From positions 32,790 to 96,789 of the forward strand of contig NZ_WITI01000008.1 in NCBI RefSeq assembly GCF_009601055.1: a stretch of 64,000 nt of DNA, in the 5' to 3' direction. A program made the position numbers and the translations under genes. Below are positions 8,080-17,220 of the stretch, piece after piece. The notes beneath the pieces are model-generated. The model worked only from the letters and a program-made list of their open reading frames with translations. It did no database searches and was not told the origin of the DNA. Each line of letters opens with the position of its first letter. Position 1 is the stretch's first letter. Origin of the DNA: Lactococcus sp. dk101 (lineage in GTDB: Bacteria; Bacillota; Bacilli; Lactobacillales; Streptococcaceae).

Positions 8080-10206
8080 ATGCCAACAACCACAAAAACA
8101 ACGAAACCAAAAAAGAAGAAAACGGCGACTAAAAAAACAGTAAAAGGAAAAAATCTTGTTATTGTTGAATCGCCTGCCAAAGCGAAAACCATTGAAAAAT
8201 ATTTAGGTAGAAATTTCAAAGTTGTCGCATCAGTTGGGCATATTCGCGATTTGAAAAAATCGAGCATGTCCGTTGATATTGAGCATGACTATGAACCTCA
8301 ATACATCAATATTCGTGGGAAAGCCCCTTTAATCAATTCTTTGAAAAAAGAAGCAAAAGCTGCAAAAGCAGTTTATCTCGCGAGTGACCCGGACCGAGAA
8401 GGAGAAGCCATTGCATGGCATTTGGCTCATATTTTAAATCTGCCACTTGACGAAAAAAATCGTGTTGTCTTTAATGAAATCACAAAAGATGCTGTTAAAA
8501 ACGCCTTTAAAGAGCCACGTACCATCGATGTTGATTTGGTTGATGCCCAGCAGGCGCGTCGTATTTTAGACCGTTTGGTAGGTTATTCCATCAGTCCAAT
8601 CTTATGGAAAAAGGTCAAAAAAGGACTTTCAGCTGGACGTGTTCAGTCTATTGCCTTAAAATTGATTGTCGATCGCGAAAATGAAATCAATGCCTTTGTA
8701 CCAAAAGAATATTGGTCAATCAACGGAGACTTTAAAAAGGGAACGAAAAAGTTTGCAGCGGCTTTTTGGGGCGTTGACGGCAAAAAACGTGCCTTAGATA
8801 CGAACGAAGACGTAATTCAAGTAATGGAGCGGTTAGATGGGCCTGATTATCAAGCCGATAAAGTAGAGAAGAAAAAACGGACGCGTAATGCACCGTTGCC
8901 TTATACAACCAGTTCCTTACAACAAGATGCGGCAAATAAAATCAATTTTAGAACCCGTAAAACCATGATGGTTGCTCAACAATTATACGAAGGCATTACC
9001 TTAGGCGCTCAAGGCCATCAAGGGTTAATTACCTATATGCGTACCGACTCGACACGTATTTCTCCAGTTGCGCAAGCTGCTGCTGGTGAATATATCGTTG
9101 GTCAATTTGGTGAAAATTACAGCAAGCATGGGTCAAAAGTGGTCAATAAGGCTGGTGCTCAAGATGCCCATGAAGCCATTCGTCCATCAAATGTTCTGAA
9201 TACACCAGATTTGATAGCCAAATATCTGGATAAGGATCAATTAAAACTTTACACTTTGATTTGGAACCGATTTGTTGCAAGCCAAATGACAGCTGCAATC
9301 TTTGACACAGTCAAGGTTAATCTGTCTCAAAATGGTGTAATTTTTGTTGCTAACGGGTCTCAAATTAAATTTGACGGATATCTTAAAATTTATAATGATT
9401 CCGATAAGAATAACATGCTTCCAGAAATGGCTGAAGGCGATGTGGTGAAGAAAGTCAATCTGAAACCAGAACAACACTTCACACAACCACCTGCACGTTA
9501 TTCTGAAGCCACATTGATTAAGACCCTCGAAGAAAATGGGGTTGGACGTCCATCAACATACGCACCAACGCTTGAAACAGTTCAAAAACGCTACTATGCA
9601 CGTTTGGTTACCAAACGTTTCGAACCGACAGAACTTGGCGAAATTGTAAATAAATTAACCGTTGAATTTTTCCCTAATATTGTCAATACTGAATTTACAG
9701 CTGAAATGGAAAAAAGTCTTGATGAAGTTGAAGAAGGCAAGCGTAAATGGGTTAGCGTCGTTGATCAATTTTATAAGCCATTTGCAGTTGAACTGGCCAA
9801 AGCAGAAGTTGACATGGAAAAGATTACCATCAAAGATGAACCTGCTGGTTTTGAATGTGATTTGTGTGGTCATCCAATGGTAATCAAACTCGGACGTTTT
9901 GGAAAGTTTTATGCTTGTAGTAATTTCCCAGAATGTCATAATACAAAAGCCATTGTTAAAGAAATCGGCGTTATCTGTCCAACCTGTCATAAAGGGCAGG
10001 TTATCGAACGCAAGACGAAGAAGAACCGTCTCTTTTATGGCTGTGACCGTTATCCAGAGTGTGAGTTCACAAGCTGGGATAAACCGATTGGTCGCGACTG
10101 TCCGAAATCAGGTCATTTCCTGGTTGAAAAGAAAGTTCGTGGGGGTGGCAAACAGGTCGTTTGTTCATCCGAAGACTGTGATTATCAAGAAGAAAAGCAA
10201 AAGTAA
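8080..10206 (+). CDS. topA: DNA topoisomerase I
   Basis: The protein has 708 residues. It relaxes negatively supercoiled DNA by a type IA mechanism. After a short lysine-rich N-terminus comes the Toprim domain with [15 protein letters not shown] and SDPDREGEA. The catalytic tyrosine is in [12 protein letters not shown] (about residue 320). The C-terminus carries two clear four-cysteine zinc modules (CDLCGHP...CSNFPEC and CPTCHKG...CDRYPEC) and a degenerate third one. The ribosome site is weak and the start follows the family N-terminus. It lies downstream of dprA and upstream of trmFO, the usual order. Confidence 0.96.
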   Translation: MPTTTKTTKPKKKKTATKKTVKGKNLVIVESPAKAKTIEKYLGRNFKVVASVGHIRDLKKSSMSVDIEHDYEPQYINIRGKAPLINSLKKEAKAAKAVYLASDPDREGEAIAWHLAHILNLPLDEKNRVVFNEITKDAVKNAFKEPRTIDVDLVDAQQARRILDRLVGYSISPILWKKVKKGLSAGRVQSIALKLIVDRENEINAFVPKEYWSINGDFKKGTKKFAAAFWGVDGKKRALDTNEDVIQVMERLDGPDYQADKVEKKKRTRNAPLPYTTSSLQQDAANKINFRTRKTMMVAQQLYEGITLGAQGHQGLITYMRTDSTRISPVAQAAAGEYIVGQFGENYSKHGSKVVNKAGAQDAHEAIRPSNVLNTPDLIAKYLDKDQLKLYTLIWNRFVASQMTAAIFDTVKVNLSQNGVIFVANGSQIKFDGYLKIYNDSDKNNMLPEMAEGDVVKKVNLKPEQHFTQPPARYSEATLIKTLEENGVGRPSTYAPTLETVQKRYYARLVTKRFEPTELGEIVNKLTVEFFPNIVNTEFTAEMEKSLDEVEEGKRKWVSVVDQFYKPFAVELAKAEVDMEKITIKDEPAGFECDLCGHPMVIKLGRFGKFYACSNFPECHNTKAIVKEIGVICPTCHKGQVIERKTKKNRLFYGCDRYPECEFTSWDKPIGRDCPKSGHFLVEKKVRGGGKQVVCSSEDCDYQEEKQK

Positions 10207-10248
10207 CATCATTTTAATTATGTAAAATACATTTTGAAAAGGACTTTT

Positions 10249-11580
10249 ATGAAGACGAATCATATTAATGTCATTGGTGCAGGCTTAGCAGGTTCAGAAG
10301 CCGCTTATCAAATTGCTAAAAGAGGAATTCCTGTTAAGCTCTATGAAATGCGAGGGGTTAAACCAACCCCTCAGCATAAAACGGACAAGTTTGCTGAACT
10401 CGTTTGCTCCAATTCTTTTCGTGGTGCTGCACTTACGAACGCAGTTGGCTTATTGAAAGAAGAAATGCGCCAACTTGATTCATTAGTAATACGAGCTGCC
10501 AACGCGACACAAGTGCCTGCTGGTGGTGCTCTTGCGGTTGACCGTGAAGGTTTTTCAGCCTATATCACAAATGAGTTAGAACAAAATGATAATATTGAAA
10601 TCATTCGTGGCGAAATCACCGAAATTCCTACTGATGAGATTACGATTATTGCGACGGGACCTTTGACATCAGATGCTTTAGCCAGTAAAATTCATGAATT
10701 GAATGATGGAAATGGCTTTTATTTCTATGATGCCGCAGCACCGATTGTTGATATTTCGACAGTTGATTTGGAAAAGGTTTATAAGAAATCCCGTTATGAC
10801 AAGGGTGAAGCAGCTTATTATAATTGTCCAATGAACAAAGCACAGTTTAATGCTTTTCAAGAAGCTCTTATTTCTGCTGAAACCGCAGACCTTCATTCTT
10901 TCGAGAAAATGAAAGTGTTTGAAGGCTGTATGCCGATTGAAGAAATGGCAAGTCGTGGCTACAAGACCATGCTTTATGGCCCTATGAAACCTGTGGGACT
11001 TGAATACCCTGAAGATTATAAGGGCGAGCGGGATGGTGAATTTAAAACGCCTTATGCTGTCGTACAGTTGCGTCAAGATGATGCGGCAGCCTCACTTTAC
11101 AATATTGTAGGCTTTCAAACACATTTGAAATGGGGAGAACAAAAGCGTGTCTTTCGAATGATTCCAGGGCTTGAAAATGCGGAATTCGTTCGATATGGTG
11201 TCATGCACCGTAATTCGTATATGGATTCACCAAATCTCTTGAAACAAACCTTCCAATCACGCAAGCAAGACAATTTGTTTTTTGCTGGTCAAATGACTGG
11301 CGTAGAGGGTTATGTCGAATCTGCTTCAGCAGGTTTGGTTGCAGGAATCAATGCCAGTCGTTTGTATCAAGGACAAGATGAAGTTATCTTCCCTCGGACA
11401 ACAGCGATTGGAAGTTTGCCTTATTACATTACGCATACGGACAGTAAGCATTTCCAACCCATGAATGTTACTTTTGGGATTATGGAAGAATGGCCTGAAC
11501 GCATTCGAGATAAAAAAGAACGATATGGATTGATCGCTGATCGTTCCTTGAATGATTTAAAAGCATATCTTGATTATTGA
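10249..11580 (+). CDS. trmFO: Methylenetetrahydrofolate-tRNA uracil-54 methyltransferase
   Basis: The protein has 443 residues. It is a FAD- and folate-dependent enzyme making 5-methyluridine at tRNA position 54. The N-terminal dinucleotide-binding motif [12 protein letters not shown] is clear. The CSNSFRG segment bears the conserved cysteine, and the C-terminal [14 protein letters not shown] is typical of the Gid/TrmFO family. ATG 10249 lies 4-5 nt after AAAAGGA. An upstream in-frame TTG at 10234 precedes that site and is rejected. It lies 42 bp from topA and may be cotranscribed with it. Confidence 0.95.
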   Translation: MKTNHINVIGAGLAGSEAAYQIAKRGIPVKLYEMRGVKPTPQHKTDKFAELVCSNSFRGAALTNAVGLLKEEMRQLDSLVIRAANATQVPAGGALAVDREGFSAYITNELEQNDNIEIIRGEITEIPTDEITIIATGPLTSDALASKIHELNDGNGFYFYDAAAPIVDISTVDLEKVYKKSRYDKGEAAYYNCPMNKAQFNAFQEALISAETADLHSFEKMKVFEGCMPIEEMASRGYKTMLYGPMKPVGLEYPEDYKGERDGEFKTPYAVVQLRQDDAAASLYNIVGFQTHLKWGEQKRVFRMIPGLENAEFVRYGVMHRNSYMDSPNLLKQTFQSRKQDNLFFAGQMTGVEGYVESASAGLVAGINASRLYQGQDEVIFPRTTAIGSLPYYITHTDSKHFQPMNVTFGIMEEWPERIRDKKERYGLIADRSLNDLKAYLDY

Positions 11581-11603
11581 GACATCACTTTTCAAATAAA
11601 ATG

Positions 11604-11702
11604 TGTTATAATAGATATGTAAAATTTAATAAATAAAACAAAGACAATAAATGTTACCTTGCTAATGTCAGACAGCAGGGGGAATATTTATTGTCTTTTT
11701 TA
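11604..11702 (+). promoter_or_regulatory. Extended -10 promoter followed by attenuator-like hairpin leader
   Basis: TGTTATAAT at 11604-11612 is an extended -10 box. About 30 nt downstream is a 13-bp perfect stem, AAAGACAATAAAT (11640-11652) with ATTTATTGTCTTT (11686-11698). It encloses a second stem CCTTGCT/AGCAGGG and is followed directly by a T run. This is terminator-shaped and lies inside the leader of the next gene, ahead of its AAGGAG. It could be the trmFO terminator, a leader attenuator or both. I do not recognise a known riboswitch class. Confidence 0.6.
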
Positions 11703-11720
11703 TTTTATAAGGAGAAAAAA

Positions 11721-12210
11721 ATGCCTCAAACAAAAAAAAGAAGCAGTCGTGTTTACGGCTATCACAGCATGGATTATGGTATATACCATGACCATCTATA
11801 ATGCCCTCTTATTGGATAATAATTTCACAACAGACGTCTTATGGCACGCCCTAAAAGAAATGTGGTTCGAATTTGTCATTATCTTTTGCTGCGCCTATTT
11901 TTTGTCGAGTAAATTTGCTAAATATTCGGCTTTTAAATTTGTTACACCGCAATCAAAGCCTATCGTTATTATTTTGACCATTCAAACTTTTACTGTCATT
12001 GCTCAGGTAACTTTTGCAAGTTTTATTGGACTTTATCATAGCAATGGCTTCACAAGCTCTTTTATTCAAAATTATTTGCTCACGTTTTTCCATAATTTTA
12101 TTATGGCATTGCCCCTTCAGTTACTTATTGCGGGCCCAATCACACGAAAATTATTCCGTTTGATATTTAGATCTGCTGATCAAAATGCACAAAAGGCTAC
12201 AGTAGAGTAA
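11721..12210 (+). pseudogene. DUF2798-type membrane protein, frame broken at an A8 tract
   Basis: ATG 11721 with AAGGAG 8 nt upstream opens MPQTKK, then meets a run of eight A (11732-11739). After this tract the frame continues as a nonsense peptide and stops after about 26 codons. One A fewer would lead into EAVVFTAITAWIMVYTM, an intact membrane protein of about 160 residues with four hydrophobic helices of the DUF2798 type, ending at 12210. So the coding sequence is complete except for one base in a homopolymer. Possible causes are a true mutation, reversible slippage (phase variation or transcriptional slippage) or an assembly error. Function of the family is unknown. Confidence 0.7.
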
Positions 12211-12212
12211 GA

Positions 12213-12247
12213 ACAAAAAAACCTTGGTTTAACCAAGTGTTTTTTTA
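12213..12247. terminator. Bidirectional terminator between DUF2798 gene and xerS
   Basis: AACCTTGGTTTAACCAAGTG-type hairpin with A run on the left and T run on the right, between convergent genes. Confidence 0.75.
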
Positions 12248-12250
12248 TTT

Positions 12251-13321
12251 TTATAGTTTATCCAATCCATTTTTGTTTTCGTCATTGATGATTGAAATGT
12301 AAAGGGCAGAAGTGTTGAGATCCGAGTGTCCCAACTGATTGGCGACAAGGGCTTGGTTTTTTGTTTCAGAATAAAGTCTTGTGGCAAGGGTGTGGCGAAG
12401 TTTGTGTGGTGAAACTTCGGTTTTAAATGCCTTGGAGTATTTGCCTACTAATTTTTGAACCGAGCGGTTGTCTATTCGCCGTGGAGCTTGATTATAAGTG
12501 GACAAAAACAAGGCTTGTTCACGTTCCTCGGGTTTATAGATTTGTTTTCTGACTTCTAGATATAATTCGAGATAGATTTTTGCAAAGGGAGCAATGTTTA
12601 CGGAGTCTTTTTTTCCGCCTTTTCGGATAACCTCAACAGTCAGCGTATTTAGATTAAGACTTTTCAAATCTGTGTTGGTGCATTCTGACAGCCGAAGTCC
12701 TGTACCTAAAATCAAGGCAATAATGGCCAAATCACGTGCTTTATTTTTTTCGAAAAAGGCTTTGGCACGTGACGAGAGTTGCTGTTCGTAGTCATGATCA
12801 ATAAAATCGAGAAAATCTTGTGTTTCATGATCTAAAAATAGCTTGGATTTGATAGAAGCAGCTCTGGCGTTTAAGGTCTGCTTAGATTTGACAGTTTTAA
12901 TTTTGTTCATGACATTCCGATAAAAATAAGGCTCGCCTTCTTCATTTTCAGTTTCAACTGTGAGGTAATGAAAAAGACTGGAAAGTGCAGAAATGGTTCG
13001 GTTTATTGTAACTTGACTGACGCCGAATTGCTGATTGTTTGAATTACTTTTTGGGCGTTCCCGCAAATATAAAATAAAACTTTCGACATCAACCTTTTTT
13101 AAATGTTCAAGAAATGAGAGTGGCAGTTGGGTATAGTCTTGGCTGTCAATCAGTCCAGACTCAAAAAGCCAGTCAAAAAAACGGTGAAATTCTTTAAGAT
13201 ATTCGTAAATGGTATTTTGTGAGCGTTGGGCAACTTGCATGGCGCGGACATATTCATTGACATAATCAGGCATCAGTTCTTGTTCAGCAGAAATGTGTTG
13301 AAGCAGTAATTCTTTGTTCAT
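12251..13321 (-). CDS. xerS: Tyrosine recombinase XerS
   Basis: The protein has 356 residues, the length of streptococcal and lactococcal XerS, which alone resolves chromosome dimers at the difSL site. The N-terminal SAM-like core-binding domain covers about residues 15-140. The catalytic domain shows the tyrosine recombinase set: R in GTGLRLSE, K in RKGGKK, HxxR in HKLRH, H in LGHSD and the nucleophile Y in SALYISI. It is transcribed against its neighbours and stands alone. In related species difSL lies just upstream of xerS; see the candidate at 13445-13477. Confidence 0.93.
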   Translation of the reverse strand: MNKELLLQHISAEQELMPDYVNEYVRAMQVAQRSQNTIYEYLKEFHRFFDWLFESGLIDSQDYTQLPLSFLEHLKKVDVESFILYLRERPKSNSNNQQFGVSQVTINRTISALSSLFHYLTVETENEEGEPYFYRNVMNKIKTVKSKQTLNARAASIKSKLFLDHETQDFLDFIDHDYEQQLSSRAKAFFEKNKARDLAIIALILGTGLRLSECTNTDLKSLNLNTLTVEVIRKGGKKDSVNIAPFAKIYLELYLEVRKQIYKPEEREQALFLSTYNQAPRRIDNRSVQKLVGKYSKAFKTEVSPHKLRHTLATRLYSETKNQALVANQLGHSDLNTSALYISIINDENKNGLDKL

Positions 13322-13444
13322 AGGACTAGTATATCACAAGCCAATCCGATAATTCAACTGTTCGCAAAAGCAGTTTGAACCAAAATGAGATTGGTATTAT
13401 TAACAATTTTATATATCATCTTTTACCACAAAAATAATCCAGTT

Positions 13445-13477
13445 AATTTAGCGACAACTTTCTTGAAATCTAAAATT
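13445..13477. other. Candidate dif-like site upstream of xerS
   Basis: TTTCTTGAAA (13459-13468) resembles, from memory, the right arm of difSL. AATTTAG and CTAAAATT flank it as an imperfect inverted repeat. The left arm does not clearly match the streptococcal site, so this is tentative. Confidence 0.25.
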
Positions 13478-13540
13478 CATTCCTTTATAATTGATATATA
13501 CCGAATTAAATAAAAAATTCATAAGAAGGAGATGACAAAA

Positions 13541-13837
13541 ATGATGAAACTAATTAATGGCGCTACAGTCAGTGCAACGAGTGTAAGAAAGTCTTGGACA
13601 CAAATTGTCAAAAACATCATTCGCACAAAAACTCCAACCTATGTTTTGTCAAACAATGTCCCAGAAGTTGTTATTGTTGGATATGAAGATTACCAAGAAA
13701 TGCAACGTAAGTTGGAAGAAATTAACCGCGAAGAATTGGGCAAACAAATCATACAAGAGCATTTAGAAGAATTAGAAGAATTTGTATCGGAACATCAACA
13801 TGATGTTGTTGATACTAACGAAAATGAACAAGATTAA
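13541..13837 (+). CDS. Phd/YefM-family antitoxin-like protein (no partner toxin)
   Basis: The protein has 98 residues. The start at 13541 is set 9 nt after AAGGAG; an ATG at 13532 abuts that site. The N-terminal half has the Phd/YefM fold signature: VSATSVRKSWTQIVKNI, then a strand PTYVLSNNVPEVVIVGYEDYQEM. The C-terminal third is very acidic and rich in glutamate. Members usually bind DNA as dimers and neutralise a RelE/YoeB or Doc toxin encoded next to them. Here a terminator follows at once, and xerS and treR are the neighbours, so no toxin is present. It may be an orphan regulator or an antitoxin acting on a distant toxin. Confidence 0.75.
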   Translation: MMKLINGATVSATSVRKSWTQIVKNIIRTKTPTYVLSNNVPEVVIVGYEDYQEMQRKLEEINREELGKQIIQEHLEELEEFVSEHQHDVVDTNENEQD

Positions 13838-13851
13838 TATTTGGTAGCATT

Positions 13852-13892
13852 AAAATAAAAACATCTACATTGGTTAAAGTAGATGTTTTTTT
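13852..13892 (+). terminator. Terminator after Phd-like gene
   Basis: ACATCTAC (13861-13868) pairs with GTAGATGT (13879-13886), followed by T7. Confidence 0.8.
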
Positions 13893-13966
13893 GGAGCCTG
13901 GAATTGTTATGGTTAAATTATAGCACACAATCTGAATAATCTGTTAAATAAACTATCTAAAAATTA

Positions 13967-13994
13967 CAAAAACTGTCAGAGCTGACAGTTTTTT
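13967..13994. terminator. Bidirectional terminator built on TGTCAGAGCTGACA
   Basis: The stem is AAAACTGTCAGAGCTGACAGTTTT with A and T tracts, at the 3' end of treR. The core is a perfect copy of the window-wide palindrome. Confidence 0.8.
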
Positions 13995-14710
13995 TATGCT
14001 TTTTGGCGACGTGCAAATTCAGAAAAACGGAATTTATCCACTTGATAATGGCTTTCTGTGTACTGAAATGGGCGATTATCTTGGAGATAGACCACAGATT
14101 TTACGGAAACGACATGTCGATCAAGTGGTTCTAAATCTAGGAATTTTTTATCGTCATCGGTGACAAGGTCAATGGTAATTCCTTTTTGAGCATAAGCGAT
14201 GTCGAGTTGCAATTCTTTTTCTAAATAGTCATAGATAGAAGCTTTGGCATGTTCAGCGCTTAAGCCTTCGGCGACATCACAAATAAAGAAATCACGGTCT
14301 AAGATGGCATATTTTCCTTCAATTTTGCGACGGCGAAGCACATGATACGCTTGTGTACCAATCGGGAAAGTGGTCAGCGCTGACAGCTCACGGTTAATGA
14401 CGACAGGCTCAAAGTAAAGCACATCGGTCTCTGCCTCAAAGCCAAGTGTTTCTTGAAGCTCCTTAAAAGAAATCAGTCCTGTTACTGGAAAGAGTAGTTT
14501 TTCTTGGGGAATAACAATGCTGCCGAAACCATGTCGGCGATGTACCATCCCATTGTCAGCAAGGACTTTCAAGGCTTGGCGAACGGTGGCTCGTGACGCA
14601 CCATACAAACTGGTCATTTCATTTTCACTTGGCAAGAGTGAATTTGGTGGATAGCTGCCATTTTTAATCTTTTTTTCTAAATCCTGTAATATAACTTCAT
14701 ACTTTTTCAT
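13994..14710 (-). CDS. treR: GntR-family trehalose operon regulator
   Basis: The protein has 238 residues. The N-terminal GntR winged helix covers about residues 1-70 (NSLLPSENEMTSLYGASRATVRQALKVL). A C-terminal UTRA ligand domain covers about residues 90-235. TreR proteins bind trehalose-6-phosphate or phosphorylated sugars and control tre genes. It is divergent from the EIIA gene. Two identical CTTGTACGTACAAG palindromes lie at 14787 and 17173, before the EIIA gene and before trePP, and are its probable operators. A palindrome copy (GTCAGCGCTGAC) lies within the coding sequence at 14373-14384. Confidence 0.88.
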   Translation of the reverse strand: MKKYEVILQDLEKKIKNGSYPPNSLLPSENEMTSLYGASRATVRQALKVLADNGMVHRRHGFGSIVIPQEKLLFPVTGLISFKELQETLGFEAETDVLYFEPVVINRELSALTTFPIGTQAYHVLRRRKIEGKYAILDRDFFICDVAEGLSAEHAKASIYDYLEKELQLDIAYAQKGITIDLVTDDDKKFLDLEPLDRHVVSVKSVVYLQDNRPFQYTESHYQVDKFRFSEFARRQKA

Positions 14711-14748
14711 ATAACTATTATAGCAAAAATTTATCCTTTGAAGCTTTA

Positions 14749-14800
14749 TGAAAACGTTTTTATATGATAAAATAACCTTGTTAAAACTTGTACGTACAAG
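14749..14800 (+). promoter_or_regulatory. tre promoter region: cre-like site, extended -10, TreR operator
   Basis: TGAAAACGTTTTTA (14749-14762) matches the CcpA cre pattern well. TGATAAAAT (14765-14773) is an extended -10. The perfect palindrome CTTGTACGTACAAG (14787-14800) follows in the early transcribed region. The arrangement predicts catabolite repression plus TreR roadblock. Confidence 0.75.
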
Positions 14801-14848
14801 CTACAAATTTTTATTCTATTGTTAAAAATAGATGGAAAGGAACATCTT

Positions 14849-15334
14849 ATGTTTGGTTTTGGAAAAAAGAAAGAACTTGTGGTTGACGACAGCCTTTATG
14901 CACCGCTTGCTGGTCAAGTGATTCCTATCGAGGAAGTCTCAGATCCTGTTTTTTCTAAAAAAATCATGGGTGACGGCTTCGCTGTTGAACCTGACGGCAA
15001 TAAAATTTATGCCCCTGTTACCGCTCGCGTTGAACTAGTTCAAGGTCATGCTCTTGGTTTTGTCAGAGCTGACGGACTTGAAGTCTTGCTTCATGTCGGT
15101 ATTGATACCGTCAGTCTCAAAGGAGCACCCTTTAATTTCAAAGTTAAAGTTGGCGATATTGTCGATGGAGGCGATGAAGTCGGCACGGTCGATTGGGCTC
15201 AAGTTGAAGCAGCAGGTTTAATGAAAACAACGATGGTTGTTTTCACGAATAGTAATGAAAAATTGGCTCGATTTGACATTGCTAAAGGACAAACAACAGC
15301 AGCGACTAAATTGGGTACTGCGGCTGTAAAATAG
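14849..15334 (+). CDS. PTS EIIA component, glucose family (trehalose uptake)
   Basis: The protein has 161 residues and forms a single EIIA-Glc type domain. The start at 14849 (MFGFGKKK) follows GGAAAGGA; a longer frame upstream lacks a ribosome site. The two active-site histidines are visible: H67 in VQGHALG and H82 in VLLHVGIDTV, the phosphorylated one. It receives phosphate from HPr and passes it to the EIIB domain of the next gene. It is first in the tre operon, with EIIBC following after 96 bp. A copy of GTCAGAGCTGAC is inside at 15062-15073. Confidence 0.88.
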   Translation: MFGFGKKKELVVDDSLYAPLAGQVIPIEEVSDPVFSKKIMGDGFAVEPDGNKIYAPVTARVELVQGHALGFVRADGLEVLLHVGIDTVSLKGAPFNFKVKVGDIVDGGDEVGTVDWAQVEAAGLMKTTMVVFTNSNEKLARFDIAKGQTTAATKLGTAAVK

Positions 15335-15430
15335 GGAGCATTCGCCCTAGCTATTATTATTTTGTGAATCACATGACGGTTGACAACCGTCTCTGTTTCA
15401 TCACTAAGATGAAGCAAAAAGGAGAACATT

Positions 15431-17077
15431 ATGTCAAAATACACAGCAATGGCGTCAGACATTATCGAAAATGTCGGTGGTCCTGACAACATTCAAAAAG
15501 TCATTCACTGTATTACGCGTTTACGCTTCACTTTGAAAGACAAAGACAAAGCCAATACCGAAAAAATCGCAGCGATTTCTGGTGTTGCAGGTGCAGTTTA
15601 CAATCAAGGGCTTAATCAATATCAAGTCGTTATTGGACAAACAGTAGAAGATGTTTACGACGAAGTGGTTGCTCAACTGGGGGATCGTGTTGTTGATGAT
15701 GAAGCAACGAAAGACGCTGTAGCTTCAACTTCAGATAGCAATGGAAGTAAAAATCCATTTGTTCATGCTTTCCAAGTCATCATCGGTACAATTACAGGTT
15801 CAATGATTCCAATCATCGGACTCTTGGCCTCAGGTGGTATGATTAACGGGCTTGCCAACTTGTTCAAACAACAAGTAGCAGGATCAATGATTTTCCCCGC
15901 CGCAATTAATGCGCACTTATTGAATCCAAACGGATCAACATTTATCATCATCACAACAGCTGCGATGGCACCATTTTATTTCTTGCCAATCCTAGTTGGT
16001 TTCTCAGCAGCAAAACAACTCAAAGCAAATGAATATGTTGTTGCTGCAGTTATGGGCGTTTTCCTCGATCCAAACCTTCGTGGCGCCTTGAACACCATTA
16101 CAACATATATTCATAACGGTGTGACTTACACTAACTATACGGTAAATGATTTGCACACTGTCCTCGGTGTTCACTTCACATCTTCATTGTTCGGTATTCC
16201 AGTAGCCTTCCCAGACCCTACAGGATATCCATCATATGCTTATACGATTTTCCCAGCAATCTGCGCTGCAGCTATTGCAGCACCGCTCGGAAAATGGCTC
16301 CACAAACATTTGAATGCTGCACTTCGTCCAATCTTTGAACCAATAATTACATTCTTCATCACATTGGTACTCGTTATGGTTGCCGTTGGTCCAATCATGA
16401 ACCTTATTGGTGGTATTTTGGGTAATGCTGTTACTGGTTTAATTGGTAACGGAGATAATTTGCTTCAACTTGGTATTGCCGCTCTTATCATTGGTGGATT
16501 GTATCAATGTTTGGTTATCTTTGGCTTACACTGGCTCATCATCCCAATCCTTACACTTCAACTTGCATCAACTGGTCAATCTAATATCAATATGATTGTT
16601 TCATTCACAATGCTTGCACAAGGTGCTGGTGCGCTTGCAGTTTTTGTTAAGACACGTAAGACAGACATGAAAGGACTTGCACTTCCTGCAGCGCTCTCAG
16701 CTTTGATGGGTGTCACAGAACCTGCCATTTATGGTATCAACCTTAAATATATTAAAGTCTTTATCATGAGCTCAATCGGTGCTGCTGTTGGTGCCGCTGT
16801 CGGTGGATTCATGGGACTTCAAATGTATGGCTTCTCTGGTTCATTGATTGGTTTCCCAAGTTTCATTTCAAATCCAAATGTTGGAAAAGTAATCAATGGC
16901 GTAAAAGTAGAACCTCACGTATTCCTTGGTATGAGCAACTTGACAATCTTCTGGATTGCTACAGTTGTCTGTTTCGCAGTTGCTTTTGTACTTGTATTCA
17001 TGTTTGGTTACAATGACAACGACGTTATGGGCGCGGGCGTTGAAAAGAAGAATGCATTCAAAGACGCAGTTAAATAA
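15431..17077 (+). CDS. PTS EIIBC component, trehalose-specific
   Basis: The protein has 548 residues. The EIIB domain covers about residues 1-90, with phosphocysteine C27 in IHCITRLRF. The EIIC domain covers about residues 105-530 with about ten hydrophobic helices and the conserved GVTEPAIYGIN segment. It imports trehalose as trehalose-6-phosphate at the cytoplasmic membrane, with EIIA supplied by the upstream gene. The trehalose assignment comes from treR upstream and trePP downstream. A terminator separates it from trePP, which has its own operator. Confidence 0.88.
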   Translation: MSKYTAMASDIIENVGGPDNIQKVIHCITRLRFTLKDKDKANTEKIAAISGVAGAVYNQGLNQYQVVIGQTVEDVYDEVVAQLGDRVVDDEATKDAVASTSDSNGSKNPFVHAFQVIIGTITGSMIPIIGLLASGGMINGLANLFKQQVAGSMIFPAAINAHLLNPNGSTFIIITTAAMAPFYFLPILVGFSAAKQLKANEYVVAAVMGVFLDPNLRGALNTITTYIHNGVTYTNYTVNDLHTVLGVHFTSSLFGIPVAFPDPTGYPSYAYTIFPAICAAAIAAPLGKWLHKHLNAALRPIFEPIITFFITLVLVMVAVGPIMNLIGGILGNAVTGLIGNGDNLLQLGIAALIIGGLYQCLVIFGLHWLIIPILTLQLASTGQSNINMIVSFTMLAQGAGALAVFVKTRKTDMKGLALPAALSALMGVTEPAIYGINLKYIKVFIMSSIGAAVGAAVGGFMGLQMYGFSGSLIGFPSFISNPNVGKVINGVKVEPHVFLGMSNLTIFWIATVVCFAVAFVLVFMFGYNDNDVMGAGVEKKNAFKDAVK

Positions 17078-17094
17078 AAAATTTCCTTCCAACA

Positions 17095-17140
17095 ATGAAA
17101 AAGAAATTAGAGAAAAAATCTCTGGTTTCTTTTTTTGAAC
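17095..17140 (+). terminator. Terminator after EIIBC gene
   Basis: AAAGAAATTAGAG pairs with CTCTGGTTTCTTT and is followed by a T run, upstream of the trePP promoter. Confidence 0.7.
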
Positions 17141-17160
17141 GAGATTTTTTAACTATTTTT

Positions 17161-17186
17161 TGATAAAATGAACTTGTACGTACAAG
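17161..17186 (+). promoter_or_regulatory. trePP promoter and TreR operator
   Basis: The extended -10 TGATAAAAT (17161-17169) is identical to the one before the EIIA gene. The operator CTTGTACGTACAAG (17173-17186) overlaps the expected transcription start. Confidence 0.8.
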
Positions 17187-17220
17187 TGAAAAAGTTTGAC
17201 GCGACGAAAGGCGAAATACG

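Noticed and set aside
11659..11720. DUF2798 protein starting upstream in the hairpin leader
   Set aside because: An in-frame start there would lie within the terminator-like stem and encode residues unlike the family; the AAGGAG at 11708-11713 points to ATG 11721.
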